Notes: generated from the letters alone by a model not told the origin. 64,000 bases of DNA from Hyphomicrobium_A sp963759735 (GCA_963759735.1 CAVXAF010000004.1:62001-126000), one strand, 5' to 3'. Positions 8,337 through 16,611 are shown, numbered from the stretch's first letter. Numbers and translations are program-made.

Positions 8337-9404
8337 ATGAAAATCGATCGTCGGCAATTCGTGCAGGGGGCGCTGGCCGCCTCTTGCACTCTGGCCTCCT
8401 CCGCACACGCCGAGTTCGCCGCCGCGCCGATCTATATCGGCGACATGCACTCGCACCTCTTCTTTTTCGGCATGGGCAAATCGCCGGACAAGGCGCCGCT
8501 CGGGCCGACGATGGCGGCCGGCAACGCGACGCTGGTGGCCTGGTCCCTGGTCGGCGACGTGCCGTGGCTGCGTATCACCGGCAAGGGCATCAAGCAGAAG
8601 GGCCTGCCCAAGCCCGGCGAGGCCACCGCCTGGTTCGAGGACGACCTCGTACGCATCAAGCAACACATCACCGCGCAGGACCTCAAGATCGCACTCACCC
8701 CCGCCGATGTGGACAGCGCGCTGGCGGGTTCCCCGCACGTCGTCCTGGCGGTCGAAGGCGCCACCTTTGTCGATGACGACCCCGCGCCGCTGGAGCGCGC
8801 CTATGAGCTGGGCGTACGCAGCGTGCAGCTGGTGCACTACATCGAGAACCCGCTCGGCGACTTTCAGACCGAGCCGCCGATTTACGACGGGCTGACCGAC
8901 CTCGGTCGCAAGGTCGTCGAGGAATGCAACCGCCTCGGCATCCTCGTCGACCTCGCCCACTGCACCGATACGGCCACGCGTCAGGCGCTGGAAGTCTCGA
9001 CGCAGCCGGTGATCTGGTCGCACTCTTCGGTCACGCGCACGCGCCAGCCCAACTGGAAGATGCCGGTCTGGCAGGCGCGTCAGCTGTCGTTCGATACGGC
9101 CAAGCTCATTGCAGATAAGGGCGGCGTCGTCGGACTCTGGCCGATGCGATCCGACGTTGGTGCGACGCCGGAAGCCTACGCGCAGCGGCTGTGGGAACTC
9201 GGCGAGTGGCTGGGCGACGATCACGCCGGCTTCGGCACCGACATGAACGCCATCTCGCGCCCGGCCGTCTCGTCGTACGCGGACCTGCAGACGGTCGTGC
9301 GCTACTGGCAGAAGGCGGGCTTTCCCGCCGACAGCATCCGCAAGCTCGCCATCGGCAACTTTGCCCGCGTGCTCAAGACCGCCATGTCCGCCCGCGCGAC
9401 GTAG
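8337..9404 (+). CDS. Tat-exported membrane dipeptidase (peptidase M19)
   Basis: A 355-residue zinc dipeptidase of the renal-dipeptidase (M19) family. The N-terminus MKIDRRQFVQGALAASC fits a twin-arginine signal. Metal ligands are visible in order: HSH in GDMHSHLFF (the family HxD site, with Ser-His here), a Glu in VLAVEGATF, His in LVDLAHCTD and in VIWSHSSV, and Asp in GFGTDMNAI near the end. These enzymes cleave dipeptides and D-amino-acid-containing peptides. The ATG at 8337 lies 23 bp after the upstream hydrolase. The His-x-His in place of the more common HxD is worth noting. Expected location: periplasm. Confidence 0.85.
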   Translation: MKIDRRQFVQGALAASCTLASSAHAEFAAAPIYIGDMHSHLFFFGMGKSPDKAPLGPTMAAGNATLVAWSLVGDVPWLRITGKGIKQKGLPKPGEATAWFEDDLVRIKQHITAQDLKIALTPADVDSALAGSPHVVLAVEGATFVDDDPAPLERAYELGVRSVQLVHYIENPLGDFQTEPPIYDGLTDLGRKVVEECNRLGILVDLAHCTDTATRQALEVSTQPVIWSHSSVTRTRQPNWKMPVWQARQLSFDTAKLIADKGGVVGLWPMRSDVGATPEAYAQRLWELGEWLGDDHAGFGTDMNAISRPAVSSYADLQTVVRYWQKAGFPADSIRKLAIGNFARVLKTAMSARAT

Positions 9405-9430
9405 ATCTTGGGGCGCTTGCCAACAAATTC

Positions 9431-9539
9431 CGTCATGGCGGCGAAGGCCGCCATCCACGCCAGCTTCACCGGGCGTTACCTTTAGGCAGCCTAGCGACTG
9501 CGGCGGCTTGCGTGGATCCCGGCCTGCGCCGGGATGACG
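9431..9539. repeat. REP/BIME-like paired palindromic element
   Basis: Two 30-base arms, 9431-9460 and 9510-9539, are inverted copies of each other: the left arm begins CGTCATGG and the right arm ends CCGGGATGACG. Each arm is also a hairpin on its own (GGCGGCGAAGGCCGCC; CCCGGCCTGCGCCGGG). The differences between the arms are compensated inside each stem (GG/CC against CC/GG). The element lies between the convergent 3' ends of the dipeptidase gene and hslU, a usual place for such dispersed repeats, and may also stop transcription from both sides. Confidence 0.75.
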
Positions 9540-9556
9540 TGGAAAAATGCGATCGC

Positions 9557-10873
9557 TTATAAAATGAACTTCGACAGGTCGGCGTTCCGCGCCAGATCGC
9601 CGATGCGGCTCTCAACATAGGCGGCGTCGATGGTAACCGCCTCCCCGCCACGGTCCGAGGCATTGAACGAGATCTCGTCCAGCACACGCTCCATCACCGT
9701 CTGCAGCCGTCGCGCGCCGATGTTCTCGACGGACGAATTCACCTGCACCGCCGCATCGGCCAGCGCGTCGACGGCGTCGTCGGTGAAACTGATGGTCAGC
9801 GCCTCCGTCGCCATCAGCGCCACGTATTGCTTGATGAGGCTGGCTTCCGGCTCGGTGAGGATGCGCCGCATGTCGTCGCGCGTCAGCGCGCTCAATTCCA
9901 CACGGATCGGCAGCCTCCCCTGCAGTTCGGGCAGCAGGTCGGAGGGCTTCGCCACATGGAACGCGCCCGAGGCGATGAACAGCACGTGATCCGTTTTCAC
10001 CGGGCCGTACTTGGTCGACACCGTCGTGCCCTCGATAAGCGGCAGTAAATCCCGCTGCACGCCCTCGCGCGATACATCGCCCCCGACGCGCCCTGCGTCC
10101 GAGCGCGAGCAAATCTTGTCGATCTCGTCGAGGAACACGATGCCGTTGTTCTCGACCGCATGGATGGCTTCGCCGCTGATCGCATCGGTGTCGATGAGCT
10201 TGTCGCTCTCCTCGGCGATCAGCACGTCGTAGCTGTCGGCGACGGTGACGCGGCGCGGCTTCATGCGCTGCCCAAATGCCTTGCCCAGCATGTCGCCGAT
10301 ATTGATGGCGCCGATAGATGCGCCGGGCGCGCCGGGGATATCGAACATCGGCAGCCCGCCGGGCGGCGAATCGGCGACCTGCACCTCGATTTCCTTGTCG
10401 TTCATCTCGCCAGCGCGCAACTTCTTGCGGAATGATTCACGCGTTGCGGGCGAGGCACCGGGCCCCACCAGCGCATCGAGTACGCGCTCTTCCGCGTTCT
10501 TCTCGGCGCGCGCCCGAACGTCCTTGCGCTTGACCTCTTTGACGAGGCCGAGAGCCACTTCGACGAGATCGCGGATGATCGAATCGACGTCGCGGCCGAC
10601 GTAGCCGACCTCAGTGAATTTCGTCGCCTCGATCTTGATGAACGGCGCCCCGGCCAGCTTGGCCAGGCGGCGCGCGATCTCGGTCTTGCCGACGCCCGTC
10701 GGCCCGATCATCAGGATGTTCTTGGGCAGCACCTCTTCCTTCAGGTCGCCGGTGAGCTGCTGGCGCCGCCAGCGGTTGCGCAGCGCGATGGCGACGGCGC
10801 GCTTGGCGTCGCCCTGACCGACGATGTAGCGGTCGAGCTCGGAGACGATTTCACGGGGGGAGAAGTTGGTCAT
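9557..10873 (-). CDS. hslU: ATP-dependent protease ATPase subunit HslU
   Basis: AAA+ unfoldase of the HslUV (ClpYQ) protease, 438 residues. It forms a hexamer that feeds substrates into HslV. The Walker A motif is GPTGVGKTE and the Walker B FLDEIDKI. The pore motif GYVGRD follows the first, an I-domain lies around residues 110-230, and the C-terminus LSKFIL is the conserved tail that inserts into HslV and activates it. The ATG at 10873 (MTNFSPREIV) matches the family start; an upstream in-frame codon is less likely. The gene follows hslV by 38 bp, the standard operon. Heat-shock control is usual, but the promoter is not certain here. Confidence 0.97.
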   Translation of the reverse strand: MTNFSPREIVSELDRYIVGQGDAKRAVAIALRNRWRRQQLTGDLKEEVLPKNILMIGPTGVGKTEIARRLAKLAGAPFIKIEATKFTEVGYVGRDVDSIIRDLVEVALGLVKEVKRKDVRARAEKNAEERVLDALVGPGASPATRESFRKKLRAGEMNDKEIEVQVADSPPGGLPMFDIPGAPGASIGAINIGDMLGKAFGQRMKPRRVTVADSYDVLIAEESDKLIDTDAISGEAIHAVENNGIVFLDEIDKICSRSDAGRVGGDVSREGVQRDLLPLIEGTTVSTKYGPVKTDHVLFIASGAFHVAKPSDLLPELQGRLPIRVELSALTRDDMRRILTEPEASLIKQYVALMATEALTISFTDDAVDALADAAVQVNSSVENIGARRLQTVMERVLDEISFNASDRGGEAVTIDAAYVESRIGDLARNADLSKFIL

Positions 10874-10911
10874 TAGTTCGAAGGTGCCTTTGGCTGCACT
10901 CACCGGCGTGC

Positions 10912-11484
10912 TCAGCGGCTCGACGGCAGGCTTTCGACGACTATGTTGTCGTTGGTGTAGACGCAGATTTCCGCCGCGATGGCCATCGCCTTGCGGGCGA
11001 TCGTCTCGGCGTCGAGCGGCTGGTCGAGGAGCGCCCGCGCCGCTGCGAGCGCGTAGTTGCCGCCCGAGCCGATGGCCATGACGTGACGCTCGGGCTCCAG
11101 CACGTCGCCGGTGCCGGTCAGCACCAGGCTCGTTTCGGCGTCGGCGACCAGCATCATGGCTTCCAGGCGCCGCAGGTAGCGATCGGTGCGCCAGTCCTTG
11201 GCCAGTTCCACGCAGGCGCGCGTCAGCTGCCCGGGATACTGCTCCAGCTTGGCCTCCAGCCGCTCAAACAGCGTGAAGGCGTCGGCCGTCGCCCCGGCAA
11301 AGCCGCCGATCACCCCGCCCTTGCCCAGCGTGCGCACCTTGCGGGCGTTGCCCTTGATGATTGTGGCACCGAGGCTCACCTGGCCATCGCCGGCGATGAC
11401 CACACGACCATCTTTACGAATGGTGAGTATGGTCGTGGCGTGCCAGGAGCGCGGGGTATCCGCGTGAGGGCCAGAAGTTTGCAT
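10912..11484 (-). CDS. hslV: ATP-dependent protease peptidase subunit HslV
   Basis: Proteasome-beta-like threonine peptidase, 190 residues, forming a dodecamer capped by HslU. The mature enzyme should begin at the first Thr of HATTILTIRKDG after loss of 16 residues; this Thr is the nucleophile. GDGQVSLG and the GSGGNYALAAARAL segment are typical. It is the first gene of hslVU and is divergent from hisB across 124 bp. The leader contains a short hairpin (GCCGC with GCGGC) that may slow or regulate translation; its role is unproven. Confidence 0.97.
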   Translation of the reverse strand: MQTSGPHADTPRSWHATTILTIRKDGRVVIAGDGQVSLGATIIKGNARKVRTLGKGGVIGGFAGATADAFTLFERLEAKLEQYPGQLTRACVELAKDWRTDRYLRRLEAMMLVADAETSLVLTGTGDVLEPERHVMAIGSGGNYALAAARALLDQPLDAETIARKAMAIAAEICVYTNDNIVVESLPSSR

Positions 11485-11608
11485 TGCATTAGCATCCGGA
11501 CTGCGGGATTAGGGCCCGCGCGCCGCTTCGGGCGGCTCTGGAACGGCAGGGCCCAAGCTGATAAACGCTCGGTCCCAGTGAGGCAAGCCAAGCCTAAGAG
11601 GCTCAACT

Positions 11609-12205
11609 TTGAAGCGGCAGGCGACCATTTCCCGCAAGACCAAGGAGACCGAGATCACGGCCACCGTTGATCTCGACGGCTCCGGCGCGTTCGACGTCAC
11701 GACCGGCATAGGCTTCCTCGACCACATGTTGGAGCAGCTGGCCCGTCATTCAATGATCGACATCACCTTGAAGGCGAAAGGTGACCTGCACATCGACTTC
11801 CACCACACGGCCGAGGATACCGGCATCGTGCTGGGGCAGGCGGTGGCCAAGGCGCTTGGCGACAAGAAGGGCATCACGCGGTACGCCGACGTGCATCTGC
11901 CGATGGACGACACGCTGACGCGGGTCGCCGTCGACGTCTCCGGCCGGCCGTATCTCGTCTGGAAGGTCGACTTCTCCAAGCCCAAGGTCGGCGAGATGGA
12001 CACCGAGCTGTTCCGCGAGTGGTTCCAGGCCTTCGCCCAGAACGCCGGCATCACGCTGCACGTCGAGACGCTCTACGGCGAGAACAACCACCACATCGCC
12101 GAGACTTGCTATAAGGGGCTGGCGCGCGCGCTGCGCACCGCCACCGAGGCCGATGCGCGCCAAGCCGGCCGCGTGCCATCGACCAAAGGCACGCTTAGCG
12201 GCTGA
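11609..12205 (+). CDS. hisB: imidazoleglycerol-phosphate dehydratase
   Basis: Monofunctional IGP dehydratase, 198 residues, for step six of histidine synthesis: IGP to imidazole acetol phosphate. The manganese-binding histidine motifs are complete: FLDHMLEQLARH, DFHHTAED and ENNHHIAE. No phosphatase domain is fused, as usual in alphaproteobacteria. The start is TTG at 11609, supported by TAAGAGG upstream and by the typical N-terminus KRQATISRKTKET. First gene of the his cluster; the DUF2628 gene and hisH follow closely. Confidence 0.97.
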   Translation: MKRQATISRKTKETEITATVDLDGSGAFDVTTGIGFLDHMLEQLARHSMIDITLKAKGDLHIDFHHTAEDTGIVLGQAVAKALGDKKGITRYADVHLPMDDTLTRVAVDVSGRPYLVWKVDFSKPKVGEMDTELFREWFQAFAQNAGITLHVETLYGENNHHIAETCYKGLARALRTATEADARQAGRVPSTKGTLSG

Positions 12206-12234
12206 GCTTTCGAGTTTTGCGACGAGGACCAGCT

Positions 12235-12744
12235 TTGGTCATCTACACCGTACATGAGCCGCCGAACGCTTCGCCTGACCGGCTGCACAGCGCCGAGCAG
12301 CTCGTCTTCGTGAAGGACGGCTTCGCTCCCTACGCTGCCGCCTTGCCGCCGCTGTGGATGCTTCTCAAGCGCATGTGGCTGGAAGCTGCCATCTACATGG
12401 GAGCCACAGGGCTGATTGCGTGGGCGCTCACCAAGGCCGGCGCCCCCGATGCCAGCACGGCAATCCTGCTGATCATCCAGATCATCTTCGGCTTTGAAGC
12501 CGGCGCCCTCTACAGCGCGTCGCTGGAGCGGCGCGGCTGGCGTCTCGTCGGCACAGTCGCCGGCCGCAACAGCGAGGACTGCGAGCGTCGCTTCCTGGAG
12601 GTTTGGCTGCCGACCCGCACCGAGATCCCGCGTCCAGCGGCAACCGACATTGGCGTCGATACCGGCCCGTCGTGGGCGCAGACGGCCCTGGCTCAAGCCA
12701 AGGACGCCCTGGCGCGCGGCCGCCGCGCCCTGGCGGGGACGTAA
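12235..12744 (+). CDS. DUF2628 membrane protein in the his cluster
   Basis: A 169-residue protein of the DUF2628 family, found between hisB and hisH in many Hyphomicrobiales. Two membrane helices lie at about residues 45-65 and 72-95 (EAAIYMGATGLIAWAL; ILLIIQIIFGFEAGALY), followed by a soluble tail. A TTG at 12235 with GAGG eight bases upstream is the best start and yields VIYTVHEPPN, the family N-terminus; another TTG lies six codons earlier. hisH starts seven bases after its stop. Function unknown; its conserved position suggests coexpression, not proven involvement, with histidine synthesis. Confidence 0.85.
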   Translation: MVIYTVHEPPNASPDRLHSAEQLVFVKDGFAPYAAALPPLWMLLKRMWLEAAIYMGATGLIAWALTKAGAPDASTAILLIIQIIFGFEAGALYSASLERRGWRLVGTVAGRNSEDCERRFLEVWLPTRTEIPRPAATDIGVDTGPSWAQTALAQAKDALARGRRALAGT

Positions 12745-12751
12745 GCCCGGC

Positions 12752-13405
12752 ATGCAGCGCGTCGCCATTATCGACTACGGCTCGGGTAACCTGCATTCTG
12801 CCGCCAAGGCCTTCGAGCGCGCGGCGCGCGAAAGCGACGCCAACGCGGAAATTTCTGTGACGGCTGACCCAAGCGTCGTCGCTGCCGCCGATCGCATCGT
12901 ACTTCCCGGCGTCGGCGCGTACGCCGACTGCAAGCGCGGCCTCGAAGCCGTTCCCGGCATGCGCGAAGCACTCGAGGATGCGGTACGCGGCAAAGGACGC
13001 CCGTTCCTCGGCATTTGCGTCGGCATGCAGCTGATGGCGACGCGCGGACTAGAGTTCGAGGTCACCGACGGGCTCGACTGGATCGCGGGTGAAGTGCGCC
13101 ACATCGAGCCCAGCGACCCGCAGCTCAAGATCCCGCACATGGGCTGGAACACGCTGTCGGTCGTCACCCCGCACGCGCTGCTCAACGACATTCCGACGGG
13201 ACCGTCGGGCCTGCACGCCTATTTCGTGCACTCATACCACTTCGTGCCGAAGGATCGCGCCGCTATCGTCGCCGAGACCGACTACGGCGGTCCGGTCACG
13301 GCGATGATCGCCAAGGACAACATGGCCGGCACGCAATTCCACCCCGAGAAGAGCCAGACGCTCGGCCTCAAGCTGATCGCCAACTTCCTCTCCTGGAAGC
13401 CCTGA
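12752..13405 (+). CDS. hisH: imidazole glycerol phosphate synthase, glutaminase subunit
   Basis: Class I glutamine amidotransferase, 217 residues, which makes ammonia for HisF. The catalytic triad is visible: Cys in FLGICVGMQL, and His and Glu in GTQFHPEKSQ. The oxyanion strand PGVGAY is present. The start ATG at 12752 is seven bases after the DUF2628 gene. It partners with hisF 2.4 kb downstream; three unrelated genes lie between hisH and hisA, so the usual hisH-hisA-hisF run is interrupted here. Confidence 0.97.
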   Translation: MQRVAIIDYGSGNLHSAAKAFERAARESDANAEISVTADPSVVAAADRIVLPGVGAYADCKRGLEAVPGMREALEDAVRGKGRPFLGICVGMQLMATRGLEFEVTDGLDWIAGEVRHIEPSDPQLKIPHMGWNTLSVVTPHALLNDIPTGPSGLHAYFVHSYHFVPKDRAAIVAETDYGGPVTAMIAKDNMAGTQFHPEKSQTLGLKLIANFLSWKP

Positions 13406-13469
13406 GGCCGGGTGCCGGCGACGCTGCGGCTCGGCAGCGCGCATTCCGAACCGCTTGGAGATTTGCAGC

Positions 13470-14000
13470 ATGGCGAAACTGGTCTTCGGCATGAATCAGT
13501 CCCTAGACGGCTACGTCGACCACGAGGGATTTGCGCCCGGGCCAGCTCTCTTTCGTCACTGGATAGAGCATGTGCGCACCCTGGCCGGCAGCGTGTATGG
13601 CCGCCGCCTTTACGAGATCATGCGCTATTGGGACGAGGACCGCCCGGAGTGGGACGAGGCGGAGCGCGACTTTGCCGCGGCGTGGCGCAGCATGCCCAAG
13701 TGGGTGGTGTCGCGCTCCCTGCAGTCGGTCGGCCCCAACGCGACGCTCATCGCCGACGAACTCGAAGCGGCGATACGCGCGCTGAAGGATAAGCTCGCTG
13801 GCGAGATCGCCGTTGGCGGACCGATCTTGGCACGCAGCCTCACCGACCTTGGGCTTATCGATGAGTATCGATTGTACCTCCACCCCGTCGTGCTCGGTCG
13901 TGGCGCGCCATTCTTTGCCGGTCCCCGGACGCGGCTCCGCCTCAAGGCCAATGATGTCATCGCCGAGGACGTGATCAGGCTGACCTACGTTCCTGTCTAG
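13470..14000 (+). CDS. dihydrofolate-reductase-like (RibD C-terminal type) oxidoreductase
   Basis: A 176-residue protein of the dihydrofolate reductase/RibD-C superfamily, likely NADPH-binding. It begins MAKLVFGMNQSLDGYVD, the family opening strand and loop, and has the nucleotide-loop pattern EIAVGGPILARSL at about residue 115, then LHPVVLGRGAPFF. A GGAG lies ten bases upstream of the ATG at 13470. The substrate is unknown; such free-standing proteins are often annotated only as reductases. It sits inside the interrupted his region and is probably not part of histidine synthesis. Confidence 0.8.
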   Translation: MAKLVFGMNQSLDGYVDHEGFAPGPALFRHWIEHVRTLAGSVYGRRLYEIMRYWDEDRPEWDEAERDFAAAWRSMPKWVVSRSLQSVGPNATLIADELEAAIRALKDKLAGEIAVGGPILARSLTDLGLIDEYRLYLHPVVLGRGAPFFAGPRTRLRLKANDVIAEDVIRLTYVPV

Positions 14001-14045
14001 GAATGGATGCCGCCAGCGCCAGCGTCACAGCCCCAAAATACAAAC

Positions 14046-14071
14046 GGGGCCCGATCTGCGGATCGGGCCCC
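14046..14071 (-). terminator. strong hairpin terminator between convergent genes
   Basis: A perfect 11-bp stem, GGGGCCCGATC with GATCGGGCCCC, and loop TGCG. On the minus strand it is followed by GTTTGTATTTT, so it fits as terminator of the Cas2-like gene. It also sits 46 bp after the reductase gene on the plus strand. Confidence 0.75.
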
Positions 14072-14104
14072 GACGCTTTACGCATTACCGGAGGGAGAGA
14101 GTAC

Positions 14105-14467
14105 TCAGCACGCTTCGGCGAGCGGCAGCTCCTGCTGGTCGTTGGTGAAGGCAGCCGGCATCGGGAAGGCAATGACGTTGGTGTCGCCGCCAGTGTCGAC
14201 GCCCGCCCGGCGCTGACGGAACCAGCGCAGCGCCGTGTTGGTGAGCACCGCCTCATCACGCGTCGCCTGAATGAGCAGGCCGTCGTCGGGATCGAGCAGG
14301 CCGCGCAGCTGCGCCTCGATCTGATCCTCGCGCGCCTCGGTGCGCACGTACCAGGTCTGCTCCAGTGGGCGCGCCCACGACTGGCCGATGGCCATGATCT
14401 GCTGCGCCAGGATGTGCTTGTTACGATGCGGCTGGGCCAGGTCGTAGGAAATGATCAGGGTGCGCAT
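14105..14467 (-). CDS. orphan Cas2-fold (SinR/VapD-like) protein
   Basis: A 120-residue protein whose first 80 residues look like the ferredoxin-like fold of Cas2/VapD relatives: strand MRTLIISYDLAQP, then ARPLEQTWYVRT and DPDDGLLIQATRD. The Asp after the first strand is where Cas2 nucleases bind metal. The C-terminal 40 residues (FRQRRAGVDTGG to LPLAEAC) are an extra tail. A clear ribosome site, AGGAGA, precedes the ATG at 14467. No cas1, repeats or toxin partner lies nearby, so adaptation or toxin-antitoxin roles are not supported by context. It may be a small RNA- or DNA-binding or cleaving protein. Confidence 0.65.
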   Translation of the reverse strand: MRTLIISYDLAQPHRNKHILAQQIMAIGQSWARPLEQTWYVRTEAREDQIEAQLRGLLDPDDGLLIQATRDEAVLTNTALRWFRQRRAGVDTGGDTNVIAFPMPAAFTNDQQELPLAEAC

Positions 14468-14645
14468 GGCGGGTGTCTCCTGGCTTGTGGCTTCACGGGG
14501 GGAGACGCGAAACTAGCCCCGGATTGCGCTGTGATTGCGGCTGCGAACGTAGGGAGAACATCGCACGAATCAGGGCAGTTGTCCAGCTTTTGTTCTCCTC
14601 ATGTTCCGTGGCGTTCCTACCTCAATGAGGCCGAACAGCCACTTA

Positions 14646-14951
14646 TCAGAACATCGACAGCTGGTCTGGATGGGGGGCCTTCACGTGCCGGCTGTGGGCG
14701 CCGAAGTCGACGCGATCGCGCAGGCCGGGATAGCGCCGCTCGAACAGCTCCAGCGCCTTGTCGCGCGCCGCCGGGAAGCGCGCGCCCTCCCAGATTTCAT
14801 ACAGGCGCCGCGGGTCGCACCCGTAGCGAAGCAGCAGATCCTTGCGCCGGATACGCAGCCAGCGGGCGATCCAGATGTCGACCGCGTCCGCCTCGGTCAG
14901 CGGACGGCGGGCAAGTACGGCGGGGACGGTCTCGAGAAACGCTACGGCCAT
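14646..14951 (-). CDS. hypothetical protein, 101 residues, possible helix-turn-helix
   Basis: Basic, mostly helical small protein. It starts MAVAFLETVPAVLARRPLTEADAVDIWIARWL at the ATG at 14951. The middle IRRKDLLLRYGCDPRRLYEIWEG resembles a short DNA-binding helix-turn-helix, and the C-terminus DQLSMF is compact. I know no function. It is convergent with no gene and divergent from hisA, whose GTG start lies 142 bp away, so the two share a promoter region. Confidence 0.6.
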   Translation of the reverse strand: MAVAFLETVPAVLARRPLTEADAVDIWIARWLRIRRKDLLLRYGCDPRRLYEIWEGARFPAARDKALELFERRYPGLRDRVDFGAHSRHVKAPHPDQLSMF

Positions 14952-15092
14952 GGCTACTGCACTGCATTGCGCGGCCTTGACATATGTCGCCGCTGAACCT
15001 CTATCGCCGACAATAACAGCGAACTGATGGCTGTGGTTCAAGCGAAGTGCGCCTTCGCGCTGCCGCACCCTCTTCCCGGATACGAGGCCCAC

Positions 15093-15824
15093 GTGATCCT
15101 CTTCCCCGCCATCGACCTCAAGGACGGCCAGTGCGTGCGCCTGAAGCTGGGCGACATGAACGAGGCCACCGTCTTCAGCGATGATCCGGGAGCCCAGGCG
15201 CGGAAGTTCCAGGACCAGGGGTTCCAGTATCTGCACATCGTCGACCTCAACGGCGCCTTTGCCGGCGAGCCAGTGAATCAGGACGCGGTGGACGCCATCC
15301 TCGGGGCCATCACCATCCCAGCGCAGCTAGGCGGCGGCATCCGCGACATGGAGACGATCGAGAAGTGGATCGACACCGGCATCGACCGCGTCATCCTCGG
15401 CACCGTTGCGGTGCGCGACCCCGAGCTGGTGCTGCGCGCCTGCGTCGAGTACCCGGGGCGCATCGCCGTCGGCATCGACGCCAAGGGCGGCAAGGTGGCG
15501 GTGGAAGGTTGGGCGGAAACCTCCGAGCTTACCGCCGAGGAGCTGGCCAAGCGCTTCGAAGACGCCGGCGTCTCCGCCATCATTTACACCGACATCGAGC
15601 GTGACGGTATCCTGAAGGGCCTCAACCTGCCGGCAACGGCCGAGTTAGCGCGGGCCACGTCGATCCCGGTCATCGCCTCCGGCGGCCTTGCTTCCATCGA
15701 CGACGTGAAGGCGCTGCTCCAGCCGCAGTACGCCATGCTGGAAGGCGCCATCACCGGCCGCGCGCTGTACGATGGGCGCATCGACGCCGGCGAAGCCCTC
15801 GCACTGCTGGCGGCCAGCAAATGA
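15093..15824 (+). CDS. hisA: phosphoribosylformimino-5-aminoimidazole carboxamide ribotide isomerase
   Basis: TIM-barrel isomerase, 243 residues, converting ProFAR to PRFAR in histidine synthesis. The catalytic Asp residues appear in FPAIDLKDGQ near the start and in IIYTDIERDG in the second half; phosphate loops QLGGGIR and ASGGLAS are present. I chose the GTG at 15093, preceded by ACGAGG, because it gives the family N-terminus; an ATG 22 codons upstream would add an atypical extension. The stop overlaps the hisF start (ATGA), so the two are translationally coupled. Confidence 0.95.
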   Translation: MILFPAIDLKDGQCVRLKLGDMNEATVFSDDPGAQARKFQDQGFQYLHIVDLNGAFAGEPVNQDAVDAILGAITIPAQLGGGIRDMETIEKWIDTGIDRVILGTVAVRDPELVLRACVEYPGRIAVGIDAKGGKVAVEGWAETSELTAEELAKRFEDAGVSAIIYTDIERDGILKGLNLPATAELARATSIPVIASGGLASIDDVKALLQPQYAMLEGAITGRALYDGRIDAGEALALLAASK

Positions 15825-16600
15825 CCCTGAAAACCCGCATCATCCCCTGCCTCGACGTCAAGGACGGGCGCGTCGTCAAAGGCGTCAACTTCGTCGATCT
15901 CATCGATGCCGGCGATCCGGTCGCGGCGGCGACGGCCTACGACGCTGCCGGCGCCGACGAGTTGTGCTTCCTCGACATCACGGCCAGCCACGAGAACCGC
16001 GACACCATCTTCGACATCGTCGAGCGCACGGCGGAACGCTGCTTCATGCCGCTCACCGTCGGTGGCGGGGTGCGCACCATCGACGACATCGGCCGCCTGC
16101 TCAACGCCGGCGCCGACAAGGTTTCGATCAACACCGCGGCGGTGAATAACCGGCAGTTCGTCAAGGAGGCGGCGGAGAAGTTCGGTGCGCAGTGCATCGT
16201 CGTCGCCATCGACGCCAAGCGCGTGTCGGCCGAAGGCGAGCCGCTGCGATGGGAGATCTTCACCCACGGAGGGCGCAAACCGACCGGCATCGACGCCATC
16301 GTCTTTGCCCAGGAGGTGACGGCGCTCGGGGCCGGCGAAATCCTGCTCACTTCGATGGACCGCGACGGCACCAAGTCGGGATTCGATCTGGAGCTGACAC
16401 GCGCCGTCGCCGATGCAGTGACCATCCCCGTGATCGCCTCGGGCGGTGTCGGCACCCTCGACCATCTCGTCGAGGGCATCACCCAGGGACACGCCAGCGC
16501 CGTGCTCGCGGCCTCCATCTTCCACTTCGGAACCTATTCGATCGCACAAGCCAAGCGGCACCTGTCAGCGGCCGGCATCGCCGTGCGTCCCGCCGGTTAG
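15821..16600 (+). CDS. hisF: imidazole glycerol phosphate synthase, cyclase subunit
   Basis: TIM-barrel cyclase, 259 residues, which uses ammonia from HisH to turn PRFAR into IGP and AICAR. The catalytic Asp residues are in IPCLDVKDGRVVKG and in LTSMDRDGTKSGFD, and the phosphate loops VGGGVRT and ASGGVGT are intact. The ATG overlaps the hisA stop by four bases. It ends 11 bp before the convergent GGDEF-EAL gene; no hisE follows, unlike in many relatives. Confidence 0.97.
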   Translation: MTLKTRIIPCLDVKDGRVVKGVNFVDLIDAGDPVAAATAYDAAGADELCFLDITASHENRDTIFDIVERTAERCFMPLTVGGGVRTIDDIGRLLNAGADKVSINTAAVNNRQFVKEAAEKFGAQCIVVAIDAKRVSAEGEPLRWEIFTHGGRKPTGIDAIVFAQEVTALGAGEILLTSMDRDGTKSGFDLELTRAVADAVTIPVIASGGVGTLDHLVEGITQGHASAVLAASIFHFGTYSIAQAKRHLSAAGIAVRPAG

Positions 16601-16611
16601 CCAGGCGGCCG

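Noticed and set aside
11560..11587. Heat-shock sigma-32 promoter for hslVU
   Set aside because: CTTGCC and TTTATC occur at a plausible spacing, but both boxes deviate from consensus; too weak to annotate.
14105..14467. CRISPR adaptation locus
   Set aside because: No cas1 and no repeat-spacer array anywhere in the window; only the Cas2-like fold is present.
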